Assembly: GCF_000384115.1 (NCBI RefSeq)
Contig: NZ_KB913029.1
Span: 2,827,057 to 2,891,056, forward strand
DNA length: 64,000 nucleotides
Source: Sporichthya polymorpha DSM 43042
Lineage (GTDB): Bacteria > Actinomycetota > Actinomycetes > Sporichthyales > Sporichthyaceae
Reading direction: 5' to 3'
This document shows, one piece after another, positions 33,148-41,444 of this stretch. Below the pieces are notes generated by a model that had not been told where the DNA came from, did not search any database, and saw nothing but the letters and a program-made list of their open reading frames with translations. A program made the translations under genes and the position numbers. The first letter of the stretch is position 1; every line of letters starts with the position of its first letter.

Positions 33148-34359
33148 GTGCACATCGAGCTGCCGACGTGGGCCATCTACGTCTCGATGCCGCTGATCGC
33201 CGCCATCATCGGGTACGTCACCAAGCTGGTCGCCGTCGAGATGATGATGCGGCCGCTTGAGTTCAAGGGCATCCCGCCGTACCTCGGGTGGCAGGGCGTC
33301 ATCCCGCGCTTCGCGCCGCGCATGGCGGCGATCGCCACCGACCTGATGCTCTCCCGACTGCTGACGACACGGGAGCTCTTCGACCGCATCGATGGCCGCG
33401 AGATGGCCGCTCGGTTGCAGGAACCGATGCGCGCCACCATCGACGAGATGACGCGCGAGATCATGGCGCGCCATCAGCCGCTGGTTTGGGAGGCGATGCC
33501 CGAGGTCGGCCGCAAGGCGGTCATCTGGGCCGTCCAACGGCAGGCGCCGAAGATGGTCGAACGCCTCGTCGACGACCTCAAGCGCGACCCCGAGTCGGTC
33601 ATCGACCTGCGGGCCGTCGCGGTCGACGCGCTGGTCCGCGACAAGGCCCTGCTCGTCTCGCTGATCCGGCGGATCGGCAAGAACGAGTTCAACTTCATCA
33701 TCCGCGTGGGCGCGCCGTTCGGGTTCGTCCTCGGTTGCGTCCAAGCCGGCGTCTGGGCGGCCACGCACAACGAGTGGGTCGTGCCGATCTTCGGCGGCCT
33801 CGTCGGCTTCCTCTCCGACTGGGCCGCGCTGCAGCTGATCTTCCGCCCGGTCCAGCCCCGCCGCTTCGCGATCTTCCGCTGGCAGGGCCTGTTCCACCGT
33901 CGTCGTGCCCAGGTCATCGAGGACTACGCGAAGGTCCTCGGTGAGGAGATCCTCACCCCGACGAACCTGATCGACGCCATGCTCACCGGCCCGCAGGCCG
34001 ACCGCCTCTTCGCGCTCGTCGCCCGCGAGGTCGACACCGCCGTCAACGCCCAGGTCGGCCCGGCCAAGCCGCTCGTCGTCCTCGCCGTCGGCGGCCGCAA
34101 GTACCAGGAGCTCCGCTCCGAGATCGTCGCCGCCGCCGTCACCCGCATGCGGGGCAGCATCGACGACGTCGGCGCCTACGCGATGGAGGCCCTCGACGTC
34201 CAGGGCACGATCATCACCAAGATGTCCGCGATGACCGACGAGGAGTACGAGAACCTCCTCCGCCCCGCGTTCAAACAGGACGAGTGGAAGCTCATCGCCG
34301 TCGGCGGCGTCCTCGGCTTCCTCATCGGCGAGCTCCAGGTCCACCTGCTGCTGACCTGA
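33148..34359 (+). CDS. DUF445 membrane protein
   Basis: 403 residues, GTG start behind AGGAGGG. The first helix (TWAIYVSMPLIAAIIGYVT) and the following NPxxHR-like region VAVEMMMRPLEFKGIPPYLG, repeated late as SDWAALQLIFRPVQPRRFAI, identify DUF445 (YheB-like), with helices near residues 195-235 and at the C-terminus (LIAVGGVLGFLIGELQVHLL). The cytoplasmic or extracellular middle is amphipathic. Function is unknown; family members are inner-membrane proteins with an internal duplication. It stands alone and converges on the RDD genes. Confidence 0.85.
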   Translation: MHIELPTWAIYVSMPLIAAIIGYVTKLVAVEMMMRPLEFKGIPPYLGWQGVIPRFAPRMAAIATDLMLSRLLTTRELFDRIDGREMAARLQEPMRATIDEMTREIMARHQPLVWEAMPEVGRKAVIWAVQRQAPKMVERLVDDLKRDPESVIDLRAVAVDALVRDKALLVSLIRRIGKNEFNFIIRVGAPFGFVLGCVQAGVWAATHNEWVVPIFGGLVGFLSDWAALQLIFRPVQPRRFAIFRWQGLFHRRRAQVIEDYAKVLGEEILTPTNLIDAMLTGPQADRLFALVAREVDTAVNAQVGPAKPLVVLAVGGRKYQELRSEIVAAAVTRMRGSIDDVGAYAMEALDVQGTIITKMSAMTDEEYENLLRPAFKQDEWKLIAVGGVLGFLIGELQVHLLLT

Positions 34360-34383
34360 CGCGGGGTTCGCTCGCGCGACGCC

Positions 34384-34866
34384 TCACCGCGCTCTGATGA
34401 CGATCGTCCCGGTCAGCTGGTCGGCCCAGCTGCGCTGCCGTCCGTCGCCGTCGCTGTGTGGCGATAACGCAGTGAGCAGCAGGCGCGGCAAGCCGCCGAG
34501 CGAGAAGACCAGGAACAGCCATCGCAACCCGGCGGAGCTGAGCCCAGGGTTCGCGAGGGTGTCCATTCGGGCGACGCGGATTCGCAGCAGCCGCTTGCCC
34601 AAAGTGGCGCCGGACCGCGTCAGGGAGCCGATCTCGTAGGCGCCCCAGACCGCCAACAGGCACACCCCGGCGACTCGTTGTGCGGTGGAGTCGCTGTCGG
34701 TGCCGAGCAGGACGAGAAGGACGAACGGTGCCAGGAGCAGCAGATCCACGAGTCGGGCCAGCCAACGGCGGCGCAGGCCACCGGGCTCTACGCCGGGCGG
34801 GAACTCGAAGACCTCCCACGCCTGGGCGAGGCTCATGCCCTGCTGCTCCCACGGGGGAACGGTCAT
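34384..34866 (-). CDS. RDD-family membrane protein
   Basis: 160 residues, ATG 34866 with GAGAGG close upstream. RDD marks are RRWLARLVDLLLLAPFVLLV (first helix with the conserved Arg-Asp), GAYEIGSLTRSGATLGKRLL with the usual Gly-Lys turn, a third helix after RWLFLVFSLGGLPRLLLTA, and WADQLTGTIVI near the end, equivalent to the conserved HDRLAGT. Such small proteins are thought to be transport- or homeostasis-related. It follows a frameshifted RDD homologue by 8 bp, so this is a tandem duplicate in one operon. Confidence 0.83.
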   Translation of the reverse strand: MTVPPWEQQGMSLAQAWEVFEFPPGVEPGGLRRRWLARLVDLLLLAPFVLLVLLGTDSDSTAQRVAGVCLLAVWGAYEIGSLTRSGATLGKRLLRIRVARMDTLANPGLSSAGLRWLFLVFSLGGLPRLLLTALSPHSDGDGRQRSWADQLTGTIVIRAR

Positions 34867-34874
34867 AGTGCCTC

Positions 34875-35335
34875 TCACCCATCGATCTCTGGGCGTTGCC
34901 GCGCGAGCTCGACAACGACAGTGCCGGCCGCCCGGTCGTGCCAACCCCGCCGCCAACCCGACTGATCCGTCGCCGTGGTCACCAACAGAATCAGCGGTCC
35001 GATCCCGCAGGGGATCGCGCCGATCAGCCAGTAAGCACCGACCCGCCCCGTGGCGCGCCCTGAACGGGGTTGGACCCGCCGTGGAATCGGAGCACGCGAA
35101 GTCCGAGCAACAGCTTTCCGACAGTCGTCCCCCAGCGCGCGACGGCCACCACCTCATAGGCGAACACCGCTCCCAACAAGATCCCAACAACTGTCCACTC
35201 GGTGGTGTCCGCGCCGGCGAGCACCGCGAGTCCGATTGCCCCGGCGCACAGAGCGGTGTCGATCAGTCGGGCTGCGATGCGGCGAACCAGGCCGGCGGCC
35301 GAGACCGGAGGTTCCCCTCCCTCGGCTCTCGGCAC
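34875..35335 (-). pseudogene. RDD-family gene interrupted by a -1 frameshift
   Basis: The first frame (35335 down to about 35065, GTG start) encodes AARLIDTALCAGAIGLAVLA, a second helix, and WGTTVGKLLLGLRVLRFHGG, then stops early at 35024. The neighbouring -1 frame, from about 35080 on, continues the RDD fold: VGAYWLIGAIPCGIGPLILL, then SGWRRGWHDRAAGTVVVELA to a stop at 34875. Both halves have good codon use. A single-base loss around 35065-35080 (near a CCCC run), an assembly error or a ribosomal frameshift would explain it. Reunited, the protein would be about 153 residues, close to its intact neighbour. Confidence 0.75.
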
Positions 35336-35492
35336 ACTGGCAATCTGTCAGATCGGTGCCTCGAAGCGCCATCCGCCGGGCGTCCGCGGGCCCAACTCCA
35401 CCCAGTGCGCAGATCGGCCCCGGTGCCGGGCGGTTTGGCGGTGCTCAACTGCGCACCGGGTGCAGGTCGGCGCGCGGGCGGCGGGTCAGGGA

Positions 35493-37823
35493 TCAGCGGC
35501 CGCCGGCCTGGCCGATGCCGTTGACGCGGAGGGTGTACGGAGCCTCCAAGGTGGCCTTCTCGGTGGGGTCGTCCCAGCCAACGACGGCGACGAGGAGGGG
35601 GTACCGGCGCAGGGCCTTGAGCTGAGCCGGCGTCAGGGTCACCGAGTGCTTGCCCGCGAAGCGGAAGACCTGAATCCGGCGACCGACCTCGTCGATGCCG
35701 ACGATCTGGAGCGACCAGTCCTTCACCGGGATCGGGGAGATCTGGGTCATCGTCCGGAACAGGTCGGTGCTGGACCCGTCGCTGATCAGCTGCCCGCCGA
35801 CGGCGATGTCGTCGACGGCCCAGCCGCCCATGTTGATCAGCGGATCCGACTTGAAGCGGAACCCGAGCAGAACGTCCTTCCCGGCGTACTCCGACAGGTC
35901 GAACACCTGGGGCGTCGGGACCGGGACGCTGCCGGTGAACCCGTAGCCGAACTCGCTCTTGGTGGTGAACGCGTTCTCCAGCGTCGAGTACGTCTTCCCG
36001 CCGTCGGTGGAGATCAGGACGTATGCGAAGTCGTAGTCCTGCTCGAGGTTGTAGACGGTGGTGAACGTCAGCAGCGGGTTGGCCGCGGGGACCTTCGCCG
36101 GGAAGACGATGCTCGCGTCGGTGTCGGGTGTGTTGCCGGAGAACAAGACCGGGTTGTCGAGCGGGGTCGACGGCAGCGGCGGGGCCGCGATCGTCGGCAG
36201 GGACGGGACGTTCGGCACCGGCGGCAGCGAGACCGCCGGCAGCGGGTAGGAGTTCTGGACGGTCCACTGCACCGGCAGCGGCGGCAGCGACCGGTCGCCG
36301 GCGAAGCTCAGCGACTTCAGCTGCGCGCCGTCGAGCGGGCCGACGCCGAGGCCGCGCAGGGCCACGTAGTCCGCCCCGTTCGACGCGGCGCCCACGGCAC
36401 TCATCGCCGCCGGGTTGAGCAGGTTCACCGCCGCCCGCAGGCTCGGAGTCGTGACGAGCTTGCGGTTCACGCCCGACAGGCGCATGCCCCTCTGCTCGAG
36501 CAGACGGTCGAGCAGGTTCATCAGCTGGTAGTCGCGCAGGAGCTGGGGAACCTTGGGTTGGCTCTCCAGGCGGCTCAGGACGTTCCGCAGCGAGCTCAGG
36601 CCCCGTCGGGCGTTTTCGCGGTGGAGCTCGGAGAGCACCTCGGGACCGAAGCGGTCGGCGAGGTAGAGCAGGAACGCCTCGGCGTTGCCGTAGTCGGCGA
36701 GCAGTTCCTTCGCGGTGCCCTGGTCACCCCAGCGCGTCAGGGAGTTCGCCGGCCCACCGCAGGGGACCGGGGCCGGGTTGTACTTCGTCACCAGCGTCCG
36801 GAAGCCCTGGAAGCACGCGACGTAGGCGTTGTAACCGAACTCGTTCACGCTCAGGCGCGAGTCCATGTAGCCGGTGACGTGCTCGGCGTACATCGACAGG
36901 CCCTCGTTGACCCAGTCGACCTCGTCGACGTCGATGTAGTACATGAGCAGGTGCTGGTACTCGTGCGCGAAGACGGACTCGTAGAAGTACGGGCTGCCGT
37001 CGCGGTTCCGGCAGGGGTCCTCGCTCGGCTGGTGCGGCGGGTTCGGGCCGAGGCTGTGGGCCCAGTCCTCCGCATCGATCGTCATGATGTTGCGGTCGGT
37101 CAGCTCGTTCGCGGCCGGGTTGAAGAACCCCGCGACGCCGGACCGGTCCTTGGGCCAGTTGTAGAACGACGCGTCCCGGATGTTGTCGATCAGCGTCACG
37201 ACCTTGTTGCCGTCGCCGGAGAAGTCCATGCCCGTCGTCGTCAGGTCCTGCTGGGCTTGCGACCCGTCGCGGTCCGGCGCGACGCTGAAGGCCTCGGACT
37301 CCCGCGGGAGGATGTTCTGGTCGTACTCGCGGATCAGGTACCGGACCTGCTCGTCGGTGATCGTCGTGTAGCCCGGCAGCTTCGCGCGGCAGTCGCCCGG
37401 TCGCGGCTCGATGCCCGTCGACACCCCGTCGGAGCCCGACGCGATCCAGACCTCGATGGCGTCGCCGACCCCGCGGAGGGTGAACTCCTTCATGTACTGC
37501 AGGCCGGTGACGAAGTCGACGGACGGCCACATCCGCTTGGTGCCGACCGGCGGGGTCTTCCCGGCCGTGGTCTGCCCCGGCCGGACCGCCTGCGCCTGCC
37601 CGGCGGGGGTCCCGAGCCACCGGGCGACGGTCTCGGCCGTGTCCGGGGCCAGCGGCAGCTTCTCCGTCGACGGCTCGTAGTGCGACACCGCCGCGGGGAG
37701 GATTCCCGGCGCGGCCGCGGCCGCGGCCGTGTCCGGGCTAGCCGCCTGAGCCCCGCCGTCACCGGTCATCGGGCTTAGCACCAGGGCGGCGACCACGAGG
37801 CCGGCAGTCCACACACGCGTCAT
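35493..37823 (-). CDS. Large secreted zinc metallopeptidase (HEXXH, gluzincin-like)
   Basis: 776 residues. A signal peptide (MTRVWTAGLVVAALVLSP) is followed by an Ala-rich stretch. The zinc site is HEYQH at residues 287-291, with a third ligand probably Glu307 in WVNEGLSMYAEH. After an extended helical region and a Pro-rich linker (PLPAVSLPPVPNVPSLPTIA), the C-terminal 200 residues form a beta-rich module with YNLEQDYDFAYVLISTDGGK and MGGWAVDDIAVGG, like the accessory domains of immune-inhibitor-A (M6) peptidases. It is exported and probably degrades extracellular protein. GTG 37841 is an alternative start. There is no downstream anchor. Confidence 0.82.
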   Translation of the reverse strand: MTRVWTAGLVVAALVLSPMTGDGGAQAASPDTAAAAAAPGILPAAVSHYEPSTEKLPLAPDTAETVARWLGTPAGQAQAVRPGQTTAGKTPPVGTKRMWPSVDFVTGLQYMKEFTLRGVGDAIEVWIASGSDGVSTGIEPRPGDCRAKLPGYTTITDEQVRYLIREYDQNILPRESEAFSVAPDRDGSQAQQDLTTTGMDFSGDGNKVVTLIDNIRDASFYNWPKDRSGVAGFFNPAANELTDRNIMTIDAEDWAHSLGPNPPHQPSEDPCRNRDGSPYFYESVFAHEYQHLLMYYIDVDEVDWVNEGLSMYAEHVTGYMDSRLSVNEFGYNAYVACFQGFRTLVTKYNPAPVPCGGPANSLTRWGDQGTAKELLADYGNAEAFLLYLADRFGPEVLSELHRENARRGLSSLRNVLSRLESQPKVPQLLRDYQLMNLLDRLLEQRGMRLSGVNRKLVTTPSLRAAVNLLNPAAMSAVGAASNGADYVALRGLGVGPLDGAQLKSLSFAGDRSLPPLPVQWTVQNSYPLPAVSLPPVPNVPSLPTIAAPPLPSTPLDNPVLFSGNTPDTDASIVFPAKVPAANPLLTFTTVYNLEQDYDFAYVLISTDGGKTYSTLENAFTTKSEFGYGFTGSVPVPTPQVFDLSEYAGKDVLLGFRFKSDPLINMGGWAVDDIAVGGQLISDGSSTDLFRTMTQISPIPVKDWSLQIVGIDEVGRRIQVFRFAGKHSVTLTPAQLKALRRYPLLVAVVGWDDPTEKATLEAPYTLRVNGIGQAGGR

Positions 37824-37882
37824 GGGGGCGGTTCCTTCCACGCAGGGCCGTACCGGGAGTTAACGAGCGAGCGGGTGGTCTG

Positions 37883-39148
37883 TCACGTCGGATCGTCGGA
37901 GGGTCGCGGATCGGTTGCGGTGGGTGCCCGGTAGCGCCGGAACACCGGGACGGCGAGCGCGAGCAGGACGACGGCCGCGCAGAGCAGCCCGCCGCCGACC
38001 CACGAGGCCTGGACGCCGACCGCGGCGGCCGTGGTGCCGGCCCGGACGTCGCCGAGGCGGGGGCCGCCGGCGACGACGACGATGAAGACGCCCTGCATCC
38101 GCCCGCGCATCTCGTCGGGGGCGTAGGTCTGCAGCATCGTCTGCCGGTACACGGCCGAGACGAGGTCCGCGGCCCCGCCGACGGCGAGCAGGAAAACGGC
38201 CAGCCAGAGGTTGCCCGCGAGTCCCGCTCCCGCGACCGCCAGGCCCCACACGACGATCGCCACGACGAGCGCGACGCCCTGCCGCTGCACGCGCCCGACC
38301 CAGCCCGAGGTCGCGCCGGCGACCACCGCCCCGATCGCCAGTGCCGCGAACAACCAACCGACCGCGGCGTCGCCGCCGAGCTCCTCGGCGCGGGCGGGGA
38401 ACAACGCGCGCGGCATGGCGAAGACCATCGCGACGATGTCGACGGCGAACGACACCAGCAGCACCGGCCGGGTGGCGATGAAGGCGAGGCCGTCGATCAC
38501 CGACCGCAGCCCCGGCGCGCTGATCTCGCCCAACGGCGGCAGGCTCGGCAGCCGCACGGCGGCGTAGAGCGCGGCCAGGTACAGCACGGCGTCGAGCGCG
38601 TACGCGGCCGAGAGCGAGACCTGGGTGATGATCAGCGCCGCCAGCAGCGGGCCGGCCATCATGCTCACGTTGCTGGTCGTGAAGCCGAGGGTGTTGGCGG
38701 CCGCGATCTGCTCGGGCGGCACGACGCGGGGGATGATCGCGCCGCGCGTCGACCCGACCACCGCGAACGCCGCCGACTGCAGCGCGACCAGGGCGAGCAG
38801 GACGGTGACGCTGTCGCCGTCGAGCAGCGAGTGCGCGAGCAGGCCCAGCGTCGTCAGCCACATCGTCACCGAGCCGACGAGCAGCACCCGCCGTCGGTCG
38901 AGCGCGTCCGCGACGGCCCCGCCCCACAGACCGAACACGATCAGCGGCACGAGGCCGACCGCGCCCATCATCCCGACCCAGAACGACGAGCCGGTGATGT
39001 CGTAGATCTCGACCGGCACGGCCACCGCCGTGACCTGGAATCCGACGAACGCGATCGCGTTGCCCGCCCACAGCCGGCGGTAGTCGCGATGCTCCAGGGG
39101 GCTCAGGTCGATCGCGTGGCGACGCCAGCCGCGTCGGTCGCCCCCCAT
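37883..39148 (-). CDS. MFS transporter (EntS/MFS_3-like)
   Basis: 421 residues with about 12 helices. It starts [20 protein letters not shown], has [19 protein letters not shown] as the conserved loop 2-3 motif, [20 protein letters not shown], and [21 protein letters not shown] near helix 10. This is the EntS/TetV-like (MFS_3) branch, often siderophore or drug exporters. ATG 39148 lacks a strong ribosome site; further in-frame ATGs lie upstream at 39196 and 39214 but overlap a palindrome at 39184-39207. It is divergent from gpsA. The cargo is unknown. Confidence 0.87.
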   Translation of the reverse strand: MGGDRRGWRRHAIDLSPLEHRDYRRLWAGNAIAFVGFQVTAVAVPVEIYDITGSSFWVGMMGAVGLVPLIVFGLWGGAVADALDRRRVLLVGSVTMWLTTLGLLAHSLLDGDSVTVLLALVALQSAAFAVVGSTRGAIIPRVVPPEQIAAANTLGFTTSNVSMMAGPLLAALIITQVSLSAAYALDAVLYLAALYAAVRLPSLPPLGEISAPGLRSVIDGLAFIATRPVLLVSFAVDIVAMVFAMPRALFPARAEELGGDAAVGWLFAALAIGAVVAGATSGWVGRVQRQGVALVVAIVVWGLAVAGAGLAGNLWLAVFLLAVGGAADLVSAVYRQTMLQTYAPDEMRGRMQGVFIVVVAGGPRLGDVRAGTTAAAVGVQASWVGGGLLCAAVVLLALAVPVFRRYRAPTATDPRPSDDPT

Positions 39149-39183
39149 GCGCCGGAAGGTTACGTGCCGCACCGGGGCCCGGA

Positions 39184-39207
39184 GCCTGCGGGACATGTAC
39201 CGCAGGC
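39184..39207. promoter_or_regulatory. 24-bp palindrome between MFS gene and gpsA
   Basis: GCCTGCGG (39184-39191) and CCGCAGGC (39200-39207) are exact complements, and the inner eight bases are centred on ACATGT, so 22 of 24 positions are symmetric. It lies 36 bp before the MFS start and 19 bp before gpsA. It has the look of an operator for a dimeric regulator acting on one or both genes. Confidence 0.5.
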
Positions 39208-39225
39208 GGTGCAAGGATGGGCGCC

Positions 39226-40233
39226 GTGCGTCAGGTGAAGGTCGCGGTGCTCGGGGCCGGCTCGTGGGGGACCACGGTCGCCTCCCTCGCCGCCCGCAAC
39301 GTCGACACGGTCCTGTGGGCCCGGGACGCGGCGGTGGTCGAGGAGATTCGCGAGAAGCACCAGAACAGCCGCTACCTCGCGGGGTTCGCCCTCCCGCGGC
39401 GGCTGCGCGCGACCACCTCGCTGGAGGAGGCGGTCTACAACGCGGACGTGCTCGTCACCGGCATCCCCTCGCACGGCATGCGCCAGGTGCTCAGCGACTG
39501 CGCGGACTTCGTTAGGCCCTGGATCCCGATCATCAGCCTGACCAAGGGCCTGGAGCAGGGCACGCGCCTGCGGATGACCCAGGTCATCGACGAGCTGCTG
39601 CCCGGCCACCCGACGGGTCTGCTCGCCGGGCCGAACCTCGCCGCGGAGATCATGGCCGGTTACGCCGCGGCCGCCGTCATCGCGCTGCCGGACGAGCAGG
39701 TCGCCGCGTCGCTGCAGACGGTGTTCGCAAGCCCCCGCTTCCGCGTGTACACGAACACCGACGTCGTGGGCTGCGAGCTCGGCGGTGCGTTGAAGAACGT
39801 CATCGCGATCGCCGCCGGCATGGGCACGGGCCTCGGCGTCGGGGACAACACCCGGGCGATGGTCATCACCCGCGGGCTGGCCGAGCTGACCCGGCTCGGC
39901 GAGGCGCTAGGCGGCGACCCGCGCACCTTCGCCGGCCTCACCGGCCTCGGTGATCTGATGGCCACGTGCGTGAGCCCCTACAGCCGAAACCGCATGGTGG
40001 GGGAGAAGCTTGCGCTCGGCATGACGACCGAGCAGATCGTCGCCGAGATGAACATGGTTGCCGAGGGCATCAAGACCTCCTCGGTCGTGGTCGAGCTCGC
40101 CGAGGAGCACGGCGTCCCGGTCCCGATCTGCCAGGAGGTGCACGGCGTGCTGCACCTCGGCCGCAGCCCGGTGCAGGCCTACCGCGGCCTGCGCCGGACC
40201 GCCGCCACGTCCGAGATCGACGGGCTGGCCTGA
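39226..40233 (+). CDS. gpsA: NAD(P)-dependent glycerol-3-phosphate dehydrogenase
   Basis: 335 residues from GTG 39226, chosen because AAGGA at 39213-39217 is correctly spaced for it but is adjacent to ATG 39217. The N-terminal Rossmann motif [41 protein letters not shown], the active-site lysine in [20 protein letters not shown], and [20 protein letters not shown] are all GpsA hallmarks. The enzyme makes sn-glycerol 3-phosphate for phospholipid synthesis. In many actinobacteria it lies near phospholipid or D-Ala-D-Ala ligase genes; here it stands alone beside an MFS gene. Confidence 0.96.
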   Translation: MRQVKVAVLGAGSWGTTVASLAARNVDTVLWARDAAVVEEIREKHQNSRYLAGFALPRRLRATTSLEEAVYNADVLVTGIPSHGMRQVLSDCADFVRPWIPIISLTKGLEQGTRLRMTQVIDELLPGHPTGLLAGPNLAAEIMAGYAAAAVIALPDEQVAASLQTVFASPRFRVYTNTDVVGCELGGALKNVIAIAAGMGTGLGVGDNTRAMVITRGLAELTRLGEALGGDPRTFAGLTGLGDLMATCVSPYSRNRMVGEKLALGMTTEQIVAEMNMVAEGIKTSSVVVELAEEHGVPVPICQEVHGVLHLGRSPVQAYRGLRRTAATSEIDGLA

Positions 40234-40263
40234 CGCCCAGTCAGGTCAGTCAGGTCAGCCCGG

Positions 40264-41157
40264 TCAGGCCGCGACCTCGAGGTCCATCGGCACGAGGTGC
40301 ACCTTGTCGTCGGTCTGGAACTGGATGAACATCCGGTAGCGCCCGGGCTTGGTGAACATCGGTGCGAGGGTCAGCTCCGGCCCGCCGGTGACGTTCGCGT
40401 CGTCGGGGTTCGGGGTCTCCTCCGGGTGGACGTGGACCGCGGACAGGTCGCCCTCGCGGAACCCGGTGATGTGGGCGAACGACGCGAGGTACGGCTGCAG
40501 CGCCGACACGCCCTCGCCGTCCTTGGTGATCGAGAGCATCAGCTTGTCGCCGTTCACCTTGGGCTGCCCGTTGATCTGAAGCTCGTAGCCGTCGACGCTC
40601 GCCGTGCTCAGGGTGGCCGGGGCGGTGGTGGCGGGCTGGTACTTCCCCTTCACGGTGAACTTGGTGCCGAGGATGCGGTCGTCGAACTCGCCGTCGGGCG
40701 TCAGCGCCTGGAACTCCGTCACGAGGTGGTACGGGCCGGGCTCGGGGACGGTGATGTCGATGCTCCACTCGCCGCTCTTCGCGTCCAGCGACGGGTGGAT
40801 GTGCTGATAGTTCGTCAGATCTTCCCGGACCAGGTACGTGTGCATGAGCTTGGTCTGCTGCCGGGTGTAGTCCTTCTGGACACCGTTCGGACCCTCGATC
40901 GTGAAGGTGAGCTTTCCGGACCGGCCGGGCTCGGTCGGAGTCTTCACACCGGCGAGCCGGTACCCGCCCAGGGACGCGGCCGTGCCGTCACCGACCTTGC
41001 TCATGTCCATGCTTGTGCCGTTCATGTCGGCCATGTTGTGGCCGCCCGCGGTCCGAGCAGCGTGAGCGGAGTGGTCGGCGGAGTCGTCGTCACCGCCGCA
41101 GGCGGTGAGGGTCAGGGTCAGCAGCAGGGCCGCCGCAGCGGCCGGAATGCGGTTCAT
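40264..41157 (-). CDS. His/Met-rich secreted lipoprotein, possibly copper-handling
   Basis: 297 residues with a lipoprotein signal (AAAALLLTLTLTAC). Directly after the lipid Cys comes a His/Met-rich patch (DHSAHAARTAGGHNMADM, then GTSMDM), then beta-rich domains with YLVREDLTNYQHIHPSLD, GPYHLVTEF, and near the end AVHVHPEETPNP and MFIQFQTDDKVHLVPMDLEV. The patch suits Cu(I)/Cu(II) or other soft-metal binding outside the membrane. The family is common in actinobacteria but I know no firm function. It converges on gpsA across a short run of GTCAG repeats (about 40239-40268). Confidence 0.7.
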   Translation of the reverse strand: MNRIPAAAAALLLTLTLTACGGDDDSADHSAHAARTAGGHNMADMNGTSMDMSKVGDGTAASLGGYRLAGVKTPTEPGRSGKLTFTIEGPNGVQKDYTRQQTKLMHTYLVREDLTNYQHIHPSLDAKSGEWSIDITVPEPGPYHLVTEFQALTPDGEFDDRILGTKFTVKGKYQPATTAPATLSTASVDGYELQINGQPKVNGDKLMLSITKDGEGVSALQPYLASFAHITGFREGDLSAVHVHPEETPNPDDANVTGGPELTLAPMFTKPGRYRMFIQFQTDDKVHLVPMDLEVAA

Positions 41158-41306
41158 CGGGGTCCTGTCGTGGTGCGGGGGCAGTTCGGGGACGTCCGTC
41201 GGGCGCAACGGTTCCCCCTGACCGGTCGCGCCGACGGCGGGTTCAGTTCCCGGCGAGGGGTACCGATACCGGGGAGGATGCTGAATTTCGAAATCATCAA
41301 CCTCGC

Positions 41307-41334
41307 TTGTCACTCACGTCACTCCTGTTACATT
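41307..41334 (+). promoter_or_regulatory. Promoter for the SpoIID-like gene
   Basis: TTGTCA (41307-41312) and TACATT (41329-41334) with a 16-base spacer and an upstream TGT extension form a good housekeeping-type promoter. It would give a leader of about 100 bases before ATG 41445. The region is visibly less G+C-rich than its surroundings. Confidence 0.55.
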
Positions 41335-41444
41335 CGAGATCTGGGGGGCGCTCGCATTCGGCAGGGGAGGCCGGGCGCCCGGGTCGGGACGAGATCGGGG
41401 TCCGGACCGGACCGGTAGACGTCGAGCGGACAAGGAGCGGGGAC

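Noticed and set aside
40239-40268. Run of GTCAG units between gpsA and the lipoprotein gene.
   Set aside because: A short low-complexity stretch of five units without arms or spacers; too short for a CRISPR or meaningful tandem array.
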